A stretch of 64,000 nt of DNA from Sphingobacterium siyangense (GCF_007830445.1 NZ_VLKR01000012.1:113430-177429); one strand, 5' to 3'; positions 53,783 to 63,617 are shown, numbered from the stretch's first letter. Translations and numbers: made by a program. Notes: generated by a model from the sequence alone, not told the origin.

Positions 53783-54400
53783 CTATTTGTTTGAAGATTT
53801 ATATTCTTCGTTTAACTGTTTGATTACCTCATTCGTGATTTCCAGAGATGGGTCAGCATACAATACAGTTGGGTTGCTTTTTGAATAGGTCAGCACCAGT
53901 TTGTAGCCATTTTCTGCTGCATGTTTTTTCAGGAATTCGGTAATTTTATTATAAACATTGTTGAATTCTTCAGACTCGTCTTTTGCAATAGAGGAAGAAG
54001 CTGTTTGATCTAAACGTGCAAGCTCATCTTGTTTACGTGCTAGTTTTTGTTCAGTAGCTTGTCTATCAGGGGCAGACATTGTAGCTGCATTTTTTTGATA
54101 TTCGGCAACTTCCCGTTGGAATGCAGTGCTTTTAGATTGCAGATCCGTTTGTGCTTTCTTTACTTTGTTTTCAAGCTTTGATTTAATGTCCTTAAAATAT
54201 TGATATTTTTCAGAAAGTGAATCCGAGTTTAAATAGACGATTTTATCTTTGTTACTTCCCTGGCTCTCCTTGCTTACCGTATTGGAATCATTTTTTGCAG
54301 GTTCGTTTGTTGTTTTTGCACCTTGGTTACATGATGCAATAGTTCCAACCAATAAAAGGCCAAAGGAAACTTTCGATACAATTGAAAATATAGTGTTCAT
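53783..54400 (-). CDS. OmpH/Skp family periplasmic lipoprotein
   Basis: The 205-aa product has a lipoprotein signal peptide (VSFGLLLVGTIASC, lipidated Cys near residue 24) and a mature part with KIVYLNSDSLSEKYQYFKDI. A long coiled-coil follows (KSKLENKVKKAQTDLQSKST to EQKLARKQDELARLDQTASS) and the tail is NGYKLVLTYSKSNPTVLYAD. This is the Skp/OmpH layout: a small barrel and coiled-coil arms that hold unfolded outer-membrane proteins. The lipid anchor is unusual compared with E. coli Skp but common in Bacteroidota. It is divergent from gyrB. Confidence 0.88.
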   Translation of the reverse strand: MNTIFSIVSKVSFGLLLVGTIASCNQGAKTTNEPAKNDSNTVSKESQGSNKDKIVYLNSDSLSEKYQYFKDIKSKLENKVKKAQTDLQSKSTAFQREVAEYQKNAATMSAPDRQATEQKLARKQDELARLDQTASSSIAKDESEEFNNVYNKITEFLKKHAAENGYKLVLTYSKSNPTVLYADPSLEITNEVIKQLNEEYKSSNK

Positions 54401-54536
54401 TTTTTTGTTATTTGCAAATTATTACTGAAAACAAACCTAACATAAAAAAATCGAAATTCTAGTTTTTAGTAATAAAAAAGTAAAATTATCCTATGTATTA
54501 TAATTCGGAATATAGGTTCAATACTTGTTCACGGAC

Positions 54537-54567
54537 TTGATAAATCGGCCAAAATTTCGTATTTTTG
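54537..54567 (+). promoter_or_regulatory. Promoter for gyrB
   Basis: TTG (54537-54539), exactly 20 nt, then TATTTTTG (54560-54567), 25 nt before the gyrB ATG. It is the best promoter match in the window. Confidence 0.75.
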
Positions 54568-54591
54568 AATATTACATTTAAGAGGTTTTCA

Positions 54592-56550
54592 ATGAGCGAA
54601 GAAAATAAAAATGCATCCACCTATTCGGCCGATAATATTCAGGTATTAGAGGGTTTAGAGGCGGTTCGTAAGCGTCCATCCATGTATATTGGTGACACCG
54701 GTGTAAAAGGATTGCACCATTTGGTATACGAGGTTGTTGACAATTCAATCGATGAAGCTGTAGCAGGATATTGTACAGATATCTTTGTTACTATCCATAA
54801 AGATAATTCGATTTCTGTCCGGGATAACGGTCGTGGTATTCCTACAGGAATCAACAAAAAAGAGAATAAATCAGCCTTAGAGCTTGTAATGACTGTATTG
54901 CACGCCGGAGGTAAATTTGATAAAGATACATACAAGGTTTCTGGTGGTCTGCATGGTGTCGGTGTTTCCTGTGTGAATGCACTATCTACCCTTTTGAAGG
55001 CTGAGGTTCATCGCGATGGAAAGATTTTCCAGCAAGAATACCAAATTGGTAAGCCCTTGTATGATGTGAAAGAAGTTGGTGTTTCGGATAAGACGGGTAC
55101 GATTGTAACCTTCCATCCAGATGCGACAATTTTCACGCAGACTACTGTTTATAATTACGATACATTGGCAAATCGTCTTCGTGAACTTGCATTTTTAAAT
55201 AAAGGTGTGAGTTTGACGTTGAATGATGAGCGGGAGACTAATGAAGACGGTTCTGAAAAGAAAGAAACATTCTATTCAGAGGGTGGTCTGAAAGAGTTTG
55301 TGAAATTTTTAGATGGTAACCGTCAGTCGTTGATTCCTGAACCAATTTATGTTGAAGGCGTGAAACAAGGTATCCCTGTTGAACTGGCTTTACAATATAA
55401 CGATACGTATTCGGAGAATGTCCATTCTTATGTGAATAACATCAATACGATTGAAGGTGGTTCTCACGTTGCGGGTTTCCGTCGTGGTTTGACACGTACT
55501 TTGAAAGCATATGCGGACAAGTCAGGTTTGCTTAAAAACTTAAAAGTGGAAATTACCGGTGATGACTTCCGTGAGGGATTGACAGCTGTAATTTCGGTGA
55601 AGGTTGCAGAACCTCAATTTGAGGGACAAACGAAGACGAAATTAGGTAACTCCGAGGTGATGGGGGCTGTAGATGTTGCTGTTGGTGAGATCTTAGGTGT
55701 TTATCTGGAAGAGAATCCACGTGAGGCAAAATCTATTGTTCAAAAGGTTGTCATTGCAGCTCAAGCACGTGCTGCTGCACGTAAGGCCCGTGATTTGGTC
55801 CAACGTAAAACCGTTATGGGGGGCTCCGGACTTCCTGGTAAATTAGCCGACTGTCAAGACAACGATCCTACCAAATGTGAGATTTATTTTGTCGAGGGGG
55901 ATTCTGCGGGTGGTACTGCCAAGTCTGGTCGTGATAGAAAGCATCAGGCGATCATGCCTTTACGTGGTAAGATCCTGAACGTTGAAAAAGCGATGGAACA
56001 TAAGATCTACGAAAATGAGGAGATCAAAAATATGTTTACAGCTTTGGGCGTGAGTGTAGGTACTGCCGAAGATGCTAAGGCATTGAATATTGAAAAATTA
56101 CGTTATCACCGCATCATCATCATGACCGATGCCGATGTGGATGGGTCCCACATTACAACATTGATCTTGACGTTCTATTTCAGATACATGAAGGAATTGA
56201 TCGAAAGAGGATATGTATATATCGCTACACCGCCGCTATACTTGGTGAAAAAAGGGAAAGAGCATGAGTACGCTTGGAATGAAGACCAACGTATCAATGC
56301 AATTCAACGTTTGAAAGGAAGTGGTAAAGAGGATAGCGTACACGTACAACGTTATAAAGGTCTTGGAGAGATGAATGCAGAACAGTTATGGGATACAACC
56401 ATGAATCCTGAAACGCGTACTTTAAGACAAGTAACTATTGAAAACGCGGCAGAATGTGACCGTATCTTCTCGATGTTGATGGGTGATGAAGTTGCTCCGC
56501 GTCGTGAATTTATCGAAAAAAATGCACGTTATGCTAAAATTGATATTTAA
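54592..56550 (+). CDS. gyrB: DNA gyrase subunit B
   Basis: GyrB provides ATP hydrolysis for negative supercoiling by gyrase. The 652-aa product has the GHKL ATPase motifs EVVDNSIDEAVAGYC, RDNGRGIPTGINK and GGLHGVGVSCVNAL; the transducer domain; and the TOPRIM domain with EGDSAGGTAKSGRDRKHQAI and MTDADVDGSHITTL. The C-terminal RYKGLGEMNAEQLWDTTMNP is typical of GyrB rather than ParE. ATG 54592 (MSEENKNASTYSAD) is chosen: nine upstream in-frame codons overlap the promoter. No gyrA, recF or dnaN is adjacent. Confidence 0.96.
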   Translation: MSEENKNASTYSADNIQVLEGLEAVRKRPSMYIGDTGVKGLHHLVYEVVDNSIDEAVAGYCTDIFVTIHKDNSISVRDNGRGIPTGINKKENKSALELVMTVLHAGGKFDKDTYKVSGGLHGVGVSCVNALSTLLKAEVHRDGKIFQQEYQIGKPLYDVKEVGVSDKTGTIVTFHPDATIFTQTTVYNYDTLANRLRELAFLNKGVSLTLNDERETNEDGSEKKETFYSEGGLKEFVKFLDGNRQSLIPEPIYVEGVKQGIPVELALQYNDTYSENVHSYVNNINTIEGGSHVAGFRRGLTRTLKAYADKSGLLKNLKVEITGDDFREGLTAVISVKVAEPQFEGQTKTKLGNSEVMGAVDVAVGEILGVYLEENPREAKSIVQKVVIAAQARAAARKARDLVQRKTVMGGSGLPGKLADCQDNDPTKCEIYFVEGDSAGGTAKSGRDRKHQAIMPLRGKILNVEKAMEHKIYENEEIKNMFTALGVSVGTAEDAKALNIEKLRYHRIIIMTDADVDGSHITTLILTFYFRYMKELIERGYVYIATPPLYLVKKGKEHEYAWNEDQRINAIQRLKGSGKEDSVHVQRYKGLGEMNAEQLWDTTMNPETRTLRQVTIENAAECDRIFSMLMGDEVAPRREFIEKNARYAKIDI

Positions 56551-56571
56551 TTGATCTGATCATAAAAGAAT

Positions 56572-56609
56572 AAAAAAAGCCTGATGAAAAATTTCATCAG
56601 GCTTTTTTT
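56572..56609 (+). terminator. Terminator after gyrB
   Basis: A7 then GCCTGATGAAA, loop AA, TTTCATCAGGC and T7: a strong symmetrical intrinsic terminator. Confidence 0.9.
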
Positions 56610-56708
56610 ATTCTTTTATATTTCCTAATTTCATACCAGTGAACCGTTTTTCTGCCGGGATAAAATGTTCATCGCCTAGCATTTAGCCAATATTAATTAA
56701 AACCTATT

Positions 56709-58745
56709 ATGAAATATTGTAGCAAAATTTTGCTCTTTATAGGTTGTTTTATTGGACTAACCTGTACGGCGCAAACAAATGAAAAAATCGATCTCCAAGA
56801 TTTATTTGAAAGCTTATCGGAAGAGCTTCCTGAGGATGCTGATTTGAGTGAATTCACTGAAAAGTGGTCTCATTATCTCAAACACCCGATCGATCTCAAC
56901 AAAACTGATGGTAGAGAACTCACTGAATTACAATTTTTGAACCCTTTATTAATCGAGCACCTATTGGCCCATAGGACCATTTCAGGGAATTTTATCAACG
57001 TACTCGAACTACAGTCCATTGAAGGATTTAATGAGCGGATAGTCAGTTTGTTGTTACCCTTCGTAAGGGTAGGTCCGGGATCTCCCCTTGAAACCCTGAA
57101 ATCGAGAAATTTTAAACAGGAATTTATAATACGGTACGCCCGGATACTCGAAAAAGCAAAGGGATACCGTATAGTCGATACGACGAAATCCCATTATCTT
57201 GGCGATGCCAATCGCTATGCTGTTAGGTATAGAGCCCAGTTAAACGATGGGTTTCATCTCGCAGTTAATATGGAGAAAGATGCGGGGGAACCATTTTTTA
57301 GAGACAGGCAAAAAATGGGATTTGATTTCTATAGCTTAAGTATATCAATAAAGTCTTTAGGCCGTTTCAAAAATATCGTGATCGGCGATTACGCGTTGCA
57401 ATTTGGCCAGGGACTCAGTATGTGGAATGGTCTGAATTTTGGAAAAGGGGGATTGGTACAGCATACTGCAAGACAAGGGATCGGTGTAAAGTCATATACG
57501 TCATTAAATGAGGCTAATTTTATGCGTGGCATTGCAGGAACATTACAGATTAGGCACATTGAAATTACACCTTATTTCTCCTACCAATCCATAGATGGAA
57601 AAGTTAACCGTACAACTTCTCCGCCTACGATTTCAACGATCGCAAGCTCAGGCTTGCATCGGACTGCAACCGAACAGCAATACCGTCATGCCGCATCTCA
57701 ACTGGCCTATGGATTGAATCTGTTGTGGCGCTATAAGCGGTTCAAAATGGGTGTTCATTTCAATCAGACACAATTAAATGTCTTTAAAACAAAAGGCAAT
57801 GGTATACGGCAAAAGGCGGACTTTGAAGGTGATTTTTTGCGAAATATAAGTCTATATGGAAACTATACGATTCGGAATGCTTATTTATTTGGTGAGTATG
57901 CAAGCAGCATGGATGGCGGTTCAGCACTGTTAGCAGGATCTATGATAAGTTTGCATCCACGTTTATCATCGGTTGTATTGCTGCGGGACTATAAAAAGAA
58001 TTTTCATACTTTTTATGGACAGGGATTTGGTGAATCGGATAACACCTCCAACGAGCAGGGGGCTTATTTGGGACTAACGTATCAATTGGGTAGAAAATTG
58101 CTCTGGTCCAATTATGCGGATATATTTCGTTTCCCGGGAGCAAAGTATCAGGCTGATACGCTATCTACAGGCGCTGATTTTTTTAGCCAGCTGAGTTACA
58201 TGTGGTACAAAAAAGGCCAACTTTCATTGCGCTATCGTAACCGATTTAAACAAGTTAATTACCAGGGAGAGGGACAAACCGAGCACGGGCTTGTAAATAC
58301 CAGCAAACAGCAGTTCAGGGTAGAATTTCATTACCGCCTAAGTTCAATATGGACGATTCGCTCCCGTGTAGAAGCTAATTTATTCCAAAAAGAGTATCAG
58401 GAAAATAGTTTCGGTTATATGCTTTATCAAGATTTGCTCTGGAAGTCTAGCGCGGGAAAATTTCAGTCGAATATACGCGTTGCGTATTTCGATGCGGCAA
58501 GTTATGATAATCGGATCTATGCTTATGAGCAGGATGTATTATATGCATCTGGTTTTGGAATGTACAATACAAGGGGATGGAGAATGTATTTCAATCTGCA
58601 GTATCGGTTAAGCCGCCATCTTCAGGTATGGACCAAATATGCGGTCTATTATTATCCGGGGCGAGAGAGTATTGGGACTGGACTGGACCAAATTGAGGGT
58701 AATAGAAAGTCAGAGGTTAAGATACAGTTGCGGTGGCAGTTATGA
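56709..58745 (+). CDS. Secreted helix-hairpin-helix protein with beta-barrel-like C-terminus
   Basis: The 678-aa product has a signal peptide (LLFIGCFIGLTCTAQ). An N-terminal helical region follows, with helix-hairpin-helix motifs of the ComEA type (PIDLNKTDGRELTELQFLNP and LELQSIEGFNERIVSLLLPF, about residues 55-120). The remaining 550 residues alternate aromatic and polar strands (VNMEKDAGEPFFRDR, WTKYAVYYYPGRES) and end KIQLRWQL, suggesting an outer-membrane beta-barrel. HhH motifs bind DNA non-specifically. Its stop overlaps the comEC ATG (ATGA), so the two are translated together, which points to a role in DNA uptake. The function is inferred from layout and neighbours. Confidence 0.75.
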   Translation: MKYCSKILLFIGCFIGLTCTAQTNEKIDLQDLFESLSEELPEDADLSEFTEKWSHYLKHPIDLNKTDGRELTELQFLNPLLIEHLLAHRTISGNFINVLELQSIEGFNERIVSLLLPFVRVGPGSPLETLKSRNFKQEFIIRYARILEKAKGYRIVDTTKSHYLGDANRYAVRYRAQLNDGFHLAVNMEKDAGEPFFRDRQKMGFDFYSLSISIKSLGRFKNIVIGDYALQFGQGLSMWNGLNFGKGGLVQHTARQGIGVKSYTSLNEANFMRGIAGTLQIRHIEITPYFSYQSIDGKVNRTTSPPTISTIASSGLHRTATEQQYRHAASQLAYGLNLLWRYKRFKMGVHFNQTQLNVFKTKGNGIRQKADFEGDFLRNISLYGNYTIRNAYLFGEYASSMDGGSALLAGSMISLHPRLSSVVLLRDYKKNFHTFYGQGFGESDNTSNEQGAYLGLTYQLGRKLLWSNYADIFRFPGAKYQADTLSTGADFFSQLSYMWYKKGQLSLRYRNRFKQVNYQGEGQTEHGLVNTSKQQFRVEFHYRLSSIWTIRSRVEANLFQKEYQENSFGYMLYQDLLWKSSAGKFQSNIRVAYFDAASYDNRIYAYEQDVLYASGFGMYNTRGWRMYFNLQYRLSRHLQVWTKYAVYYYPGRESIGTGLDQIEGNRKSEVKIQLRWQL

Positions 58746-60826
58746 AAGAGCTTAGTTTTATACAAAGATTAGAGCGGCTGCCTACTCTTAAGATAGCGAT
58801 CCTATATATTGTGACGCTTCTTTTCGCCCCTAAATTACCTATGTCGTTCCACATTTTCCAATGCGTTCAGCAGCTATTGGTTGTGCTGGTTTTGATAACG
58901 TTTTGTTGTTATTTATTAAAGGGAAGAATCCGCCAGTATGGCTACATCTACGGGTATTATGTGTCTGTTGTATTATTTGGGATTTTCCAATTTTGGCGCG
59001 AAGCCCCTTTGGTTACAATCAGTCATTTCTCCCATATAGTGACCGATAGTTATGTAGTCAAAATTATTGAAGAGCCCAAGGTGAAGCGGGATATCATTCG
59101 TTTTTCGGCGGAAGTAGTAGGGGCTTACCAAAAAGGTGAATTTGTTGAAACTACAGGTCGACTGATGTTATCTTTAAAATCCAGCCAGAAGAACCCACTG
59201 CAGTTTGGTGATCTATTGTGGTTAAAAGGTCAAGTAAAGGAAATAGCTCCGCCATTCAATCCAATGGAATTTGACTATAGACAGTATTTGAAAAGACAGC
59301 ATATCTATCATGAAATTTTCGCAGTCTTTGGTCGGTATAAGCTGATCAGTAGGAAAGAAACAACGGCTTTTTCATTAACTGGGCTCGCTTTACAAACGAG
59401 GAGATATTTTTTGGTTAAGCTTCGTCCCCATATCAAAAAGGATGAGCACTTTGCTATTGCTTCAGCTTTATTATATGGTTCCCGGAGCGATATCAGTGCC
59501 GAAAGCATCCAGGCCTTCACCAATACGGGAACGATACACGTACTAAGTGTTTCGGGAATGCATGTTGCTGTTTTATTCAGTTTTTTATCCCTTATTTTCA
59601 AGCGAATTGCCTGGCCTTTCTATCTCAGATGGCTGCCACTAATTTTGTTATGGAGTATGATCTGGATATATGCTTTTATTGCAGGGCTTGATCCGCCGAT
59701 TACGCGGGCAGCTATTATGATTAGTTTTGTGCTGTGTGCACAGCATTTTAAACGAAGCTTTTCAACACTGAATTCGCTTATTATTGCCGCATTATTGATT
59801 TTACTGGCCGTTCCCCGGGCTGTTGCTGATGTGGGTTTTCAGCTGTCTTTTTTAGCCGTTTTGGGTATGACGATATGTTCGCCGCTTGTCGAAGGATTCC
59901 TTCCGGTTAAAAGACCGATATTACGGCTTTTGAGAGATGCATTGGCTGTTTCTATTGCTGCGCAGCTATTGACAACGCCACTGAGCCTTTATTATTTTGG
60001 ACAATTTCCAACTTATTTTCTGGTAGCCAATGTATTAGTCGATTTCCCTTCAACATTAGCGATGTATCTCGGTTTTATTATGACAATCAATCCAATGCAG
60101 GGGCTCAACGATTTATTGGGCTTTCTTTTGGAGCATCTCATCGCTTTCATCTTATACTGCTTGAAATTTATTGACCATTTGGCTTTTTCAACAATAAAAG
60201 TTGAACCTATGGGGCTGGAGCTTCTATTTTTGACCTATTTTGCACTATTTTCTTTTTTATATGCTTTTCAATGGAAAGATAAAAAATACGTTTGGCTAGG
60301 GGGATGCTGTGCAATTGGAATACTATTGATCACTGCGCAAAAATACCTGGAAAATAAAGATGTAGAACGGTTTCGGGTCTATAATACGAAACATGAGCTG
60401 ACGATCGGCTATTTCAAAGGTGGGCGCAGTATCGTTTACAGCACATTTGATTCTTTGCAATCCCGAGGCTTGCAATATGCATGTGGAAGAGAAATCCAAT
60501 TACTGACGAGGGAAAAAGTTCAGTTTGTAGCTTTGAATGGTCGGGAGCGGAAAAACTATCTTGTTACGCTCCCTTTAGGTAGAATTGCTATTTTATCGCA
60601 TGCAGGGGGAACAATGACACCTGCCGACCTTGTCATTGTCAGAAAAAATTTACTAAATGGTTTACCTCGTTTATTGAAGCAAATTAGACCAAAACTTGTT
60701 ATACTGGATGGATCCAATTCAATGGAGAAATCCAAGCATACAAAACGTATGTTGGATAGTTTGGGAATACAGAATTATCTCATGAAAGATAATTTTGCGT
60801 ATGTTTGGGATAAGGAGAACTTATGA
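58742..60826 (+). CDS. comEC: ComEC/Rec2 family competence channel protein
   Basis: The product (694 aa from ATG 58742) has an N-terminal DUF4131/OB-like region, then the Competence domain with about eight transmembrane helices. Its core signature is HVLSVSGMHVAVLFSFLSLI, followed by YAFIAGLDPPITRAAIMISF and VADVGFQLSFLAVLGM. ComEC forms the inner-membrane channel that imports single-stranded DNA in natural transformation. The C-terminal metallo-beta-lactamase nuclease domain of longer ComEC is missing; a short conserved end (PKLVILDGSNSMEKSKHTKR) replaces it, as in other Bacteroidota. It overlaps both neighbours by 4 nt (ATGA). Confidence 0.93.
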   Translation: MKELSFIQRLERLPTLKIAILYIVTLLFAPKLPMSFHIFQCVQQLLVVLVLITFCCYLLKGRIRQYGYIYGYYVSVVLFGIFQFWREAPLVTISHFSHIVTDSYVVKIIEEPKVKRDIIRFSAEVVGAYQKGEFVETTGRLMLSLKSSQKNPLQFGDLLWLKGQVKEIAPPFNPMEFDYRQYLKRQHIYHEIFAVFGRYKLISRKETTAFSLTGLALQTRRYFLVKLRPHIKKDEHFAIASALLYGSRSDISAESIQAFTNTGTIHVLSVSGMHVAVLFSFLSLIFKRIAWPFYLRWLPLILLWSMIWIYAFIAGLDPPITRAAIMISFVLCAQHFKRSFSTLNSLIIAALLILLAVPRAVADVGFQLSFLAVLGMTICSPLVEGFLPVKRPILRLLRDALAVSIAAQLLTTPLSLYYFGQFPTYFLVANVLVDFPSTLAMYLGFIMTINPMQGLNDLLGFLLEHLIAFILYCLKFIDHLAFSTIKVEPMGLELLFLTYFALFSFLYAFQWKDKKYVWLGGCCAIGILLITAQKYLENKDVERFRVYNTKHELTIGYFKGGRSIVYSTFDSLQSRGLQYACGREIQLLTREKVQFVALNGRERKNYLVTLPLGRIAILSHAGGTMTPADLVIVRKNLLNGLPRLLKQIRPKLVILDGSNSMEKSKHTKRMLDSLGIQNYLMKDNFAYVWDKENL

Positions 60827-62724
60827 CGCAAGATAGTATATCAATCTTAAGGCAATACTGGGGTTTCGATTCATTTAGACCCCTGCAGGAAGAAATTATT
60901 CAATCGGTCATTTCAGGTAAAGATACACTGGCTTTATTGCCGACTGGCGGCGGAAAGTCGATTTGTTTTCAGGTACCTGCCTTGATGCGAGAAGGGATTT
61001 GTATTGTCGTTACACCGCTTATAGCATTGATGAAAGATCAGGTTGAGCATTTGAAAAAAAATGGAATTCAAGCGGTCGCGATTTATGCTGGAATGCGGAA
61101 GAGGGAGGTGGATATTACGTTGGACAATTGCGTCTATGGGCAAATAAAATTTCTCTATCTTTCTCCTGAAAGATTATACAATGATATCGTAAGGGAGCGC
61201 ATACGATTTATGAATGTAAATCTTTTTGCGATAGACGAAGCACATTGTATTTCTCAATGGGGGTATGATTTCAGACCTCCCTATTTAGAACTCGCTAAGT
61301 TACGGGAACTGCATCCCAAGGTTCCTTTTCTGGCCCTTACAGCGACAGCAACTGAGCGTGTCATTAGCGATATACAGCAGAAGCTGAATTTTCCAAAAGA
61401 AAATGTATTTGTCAAAAGCTTTCTCCGCGACAATTTGGCTTATATGGCCATTGAGGAAGAGGATAAGATGGGACGTATGGTCCGCATCATACACAAGTTG
61501 GGTGGATCCGGTATTGTTTATGTCAGAAACCGGCGGGAAACACAGGAGATAGCCCGTATTTTAGTCAATAATGGCATTTCGGCAGATTATTACCATGCCG
61601 GGCTCACGGGGCAGGAACGGGATCAGAAACAGCAAGGGTGGATGACAAATGTTGTTCGCGTTATTGTAGCTACAAATGCGTTTGGGATGGGAATTGATAA
61701 ACCCGATGTACGGTTTGTCATTCATCTCGATTTGCCCGATTCGCTGGAGGCCTATTATCAAGAAGCCGGTAGGGCAGGAAGAGATGGCAAGAAGGCCTAT
61801 CCCGTTATTCTTTATCAAAAGGCAGATGAGCGGAAACTTGTCGATAATTTGCAAGCTAGCTTTCCTGATATTCCATTTATTCAACAGACCTATCATTACC
61901 TTTGTAATCATTTTCAGATTCCCTATGGTTCTGGAGAAGGAGTGACTGTAGATTTTGATGTTGTTGCATTTGCAAAAAAATATCAGCTACCGTTGGTTCC
62001 TGTTATGAATGCGCTGAAGTTTCTGGAGCGGGACACTTGGTTGGTTTTGTCAGAAGCTGTTACAATACCTTCACGCTTTAAGTTTGAAATTGATAGCGCC
62101 GAATTGTATAAAGTTCAGGTGCAGTATGTCAAATATGATAAGCTTATTAAGGCTATTTTGCGCAGCTATGGTGGTGTATTTGAAAACTATATCCTCATCA
62201 ATGAATATGAATTTGCACGTAAGTTAGATCTGCCTTATGATCGTGTTGTCGAGCTGTTGAAGTCGTTGGAGACACTGGAAATAGCGAGCTATCTGCCTTC
62301 TACAGATGCGCCACAATTGACCTTTTTGCAGAACCGAGTCGATTACAAACACCTGCATATCGATCATATTTTTATTCGCGATCGCCATCAGGTGAAGGAA
62401 GAGGAAGTCAATGGCATGATCGGTTATATTGAACAGAGCAATTGCCGCAGTCAATCGCTGTTGTTATATTTTGGAGAGAAAAATGCGGGATTCTGTGAAG
62501 TATGCGATTTATGTCTGATCCGCAATCATCAGGAAAAGCAGCGGGCAAATATAAAAGCAGAAATCAAAAGCAGTTTACTTGCTGAAGCCAAAAACATTCA
62601 TGATTTGGTGGCGAGTTTGACGATAGGCACAGAAAAGAAAAGAATAGAGATCATCCGTAATCTCCTAGATGCCGAAAAAATCCGCTTGGAGGATAATCTC
62701 TATTCTTGGAATACCTTGTTTTAA
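60823..62724 (+). CDS. recQ: RecQ family ATP-dependent DNA helicase
   Basis: The 633-aa product has a SF2 helicase core: Walker A LLPTGGGKSICFQVPAL, DEAH box AIDEAHCISQWGYDFR, motif III LTATAT, motif V NAFGMGIDKPDVRFVIH and motif VI YYQEAGRAGRDG. A RecQ-Ct zinc-binding region follows, with cysteines near the end (FCEVCDLCLIRN), and a winged-helix region. No clear HRDC domain is present. RecQ helicases unwind 3'-5' in recombination and repair. The ATG at 60823 overlaps the comEC stop, so it is co-translated with the competence gene; a direct role in processing imported DNA is possible but unproven. Confidence 0.93.
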   Translation: MTQDSISILRQYWGFDSFRPLQEEIIQSVISGKDTLALLPTGGGKSICFQVPALMREGICIVVTPLIALMKDQVEHLKKNGIQAVAIYAGMRKREVDITLDNCVYGQIKFLYLSPERLYNDIVRERIRFMNVNLFAIDEAHCISQWGYDFRPPYLELAKLRELHPKVPFLALTATATERVISDIQQKLNFPKENVFVKSFLRDNLAYMAIEEEDKMGRMVRIIHKLGGSGIVYVRNRRETQEIARILVNNGISADYYHAGLTGQERDQKQQGWMTNVVRVIVATNAFGMGIDKPDVRFVIHLDLPDSLEAYYQEAGRAGRDGKKAYPVILYQKADERKLVDNLQASFPDIPFIQQTYHYLCNHFQIPYGSGEGVTVDFDVVAFAKKYQLPLVPVMNALKFLERDTWLVLSEAVTIPSRFKFEIDSAELYKVQVQYVKYDKLIKAILRSYGGVFENYILINEYEFARKLDLPYDRVVELLKSLETLEIASYLPSTDAPQLTFLQNRVDYKHLHIDHIFIRDRHQVKEEEVNGMIGYIEQSNCRSQSLLLYFGEKNAGFCEVCDLCLIRNHQEKQRANIKAEIKSSLLAEAKNIHDLVASLTIGTEKKRIEIIRNLLDAEKIRLEDNLYSWNTLF

Positions 62725-62725
62725 A

Positions 62726-63565
62726 CTATTTCTCGATGGGTAGATTGAGCTCTTCACGGCCCCACTCTGACCAAGAACCATCGTATACACGGATTTGCTC
62801 ATGACCAGCGAGATGACAAGCAAATGCTAAGACTGAGGCCGTGATACCCGATCCACAGGAGAATACATATTCATTTCCGGTCGCATTAAAATGATCAAAT
62901 TGCTGTTTCAATTCATCAACGGGTTTATAAACGATTCCGTCAAATAATTCTTCGAAAGGGAGATTTTTGGAATGGGGGATATGCCCACCATGAAGGCCTT
63001 TCCGGGGTTCAGCTACTAAACCACTAAATCGACCTTTACTTCTGGCGTCAAAAATATTCACTTGAGTATCCCGATAATGTGTTAAGATATACTCTTTATC
63101 GGCATAAAGGTTTGCTTGAAATTGGGCTTTAAAATTACCGGGACTTGCAGCGGTTGTATACTGGTCTACGACGGGCAGTTTGTTATTTTTCCAAGCAGGA
63201 ACACCGCCATTTAAAATAAAGACCTGTTCAAATCCCATGACCTTAAACATCCACCAGGCCCTTGGGCTTGAATAAACGCCCCATCTGTCATATAATACGA
63301 CCGTACTATCCTGATTTATTCCCAGGCTTTGCATTTCCCTTTCGAATACCGCTGCAGAAACGAGGGTATGCGGTAATTTGGAAGTAGCATCCGAAAGTTT
63401 CCCTTCGATGTCAAAAAATTGAGAATGGGGAAGAACTTCGAACTTGGTATCCTTGATGGATTGACCAACTTTGTCGATGGTGCAATCGAGGAGGACAATG
63501 TCTGTATGCTGTCCCAGTGATTCCTGAAGTTCGGTGGGGTTAATTAAGGCTGATTTGAATGACAT
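62726..63565 (-). CDS. Sulfurtransferase with two rhodanese domains
   Basis: The 279-aa product has an N-terminal non-catalytic rhodanese domain and a C-terminal catalytic rhodanese domain. The active cysteine loop is SCGSGITASVLAFACHLAG; the CGSGxTA loop is the hallmark of 3-mercaptopyruvate sulfurtransferase (SseA). Partner motifs DRWGVYSSPRAWWMFKVMG and FDARSKGRFSG are present. It transfers sulfur from 3-mercaptopyruvate or thiosulfate to acceptors. The gene is convergent with recQ (2-nt gap). Its promoter lies immediately beside the left end of the insertion sequence. Confidence 0.9.
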   Translation of the reverse strand: MSFKSALINPTELQESLGQHTDIVLLDCTIDKVGQSIKDTKFEVLPHSQFFDIEGKLSDATSKLPHTLVSAAVFEREMQSLGINQDSTVVLYDRWGVYSSPRAWWMFKVMGFEQVFILNGGVPAWKNNKLPVVDQYTTAASPGNFKAQFQANLYADKEYILTHYRDTQVNIFDARSKGRFSGLVAEPRKGLHGGHIPHSKNLPFEELFDGIVYKPVDELKQQFDHFNATGNEYVFSCGSGITASVLAFACHLAGHEQIRVYDGSWSEWGREELNLPIEK

Positions 63566-63585
63566 AACAATAACGTTTATTGATA

Positions 63586-63617
63586 CAAAATTACAAAAGC
63601 ATCCCTATAAAAACAAA
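63586..63617 (-). promoter_or_regulatory. Promoter for the sulfurtransferase gene
   Basis: On the minus strand TTTG (63617-63614), a 20-nt spacer and TAATTTTG (63593-63586) match the consensus well. The -33 element touches the presumed edge of the insertion sequence. Confidence 0.65.
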
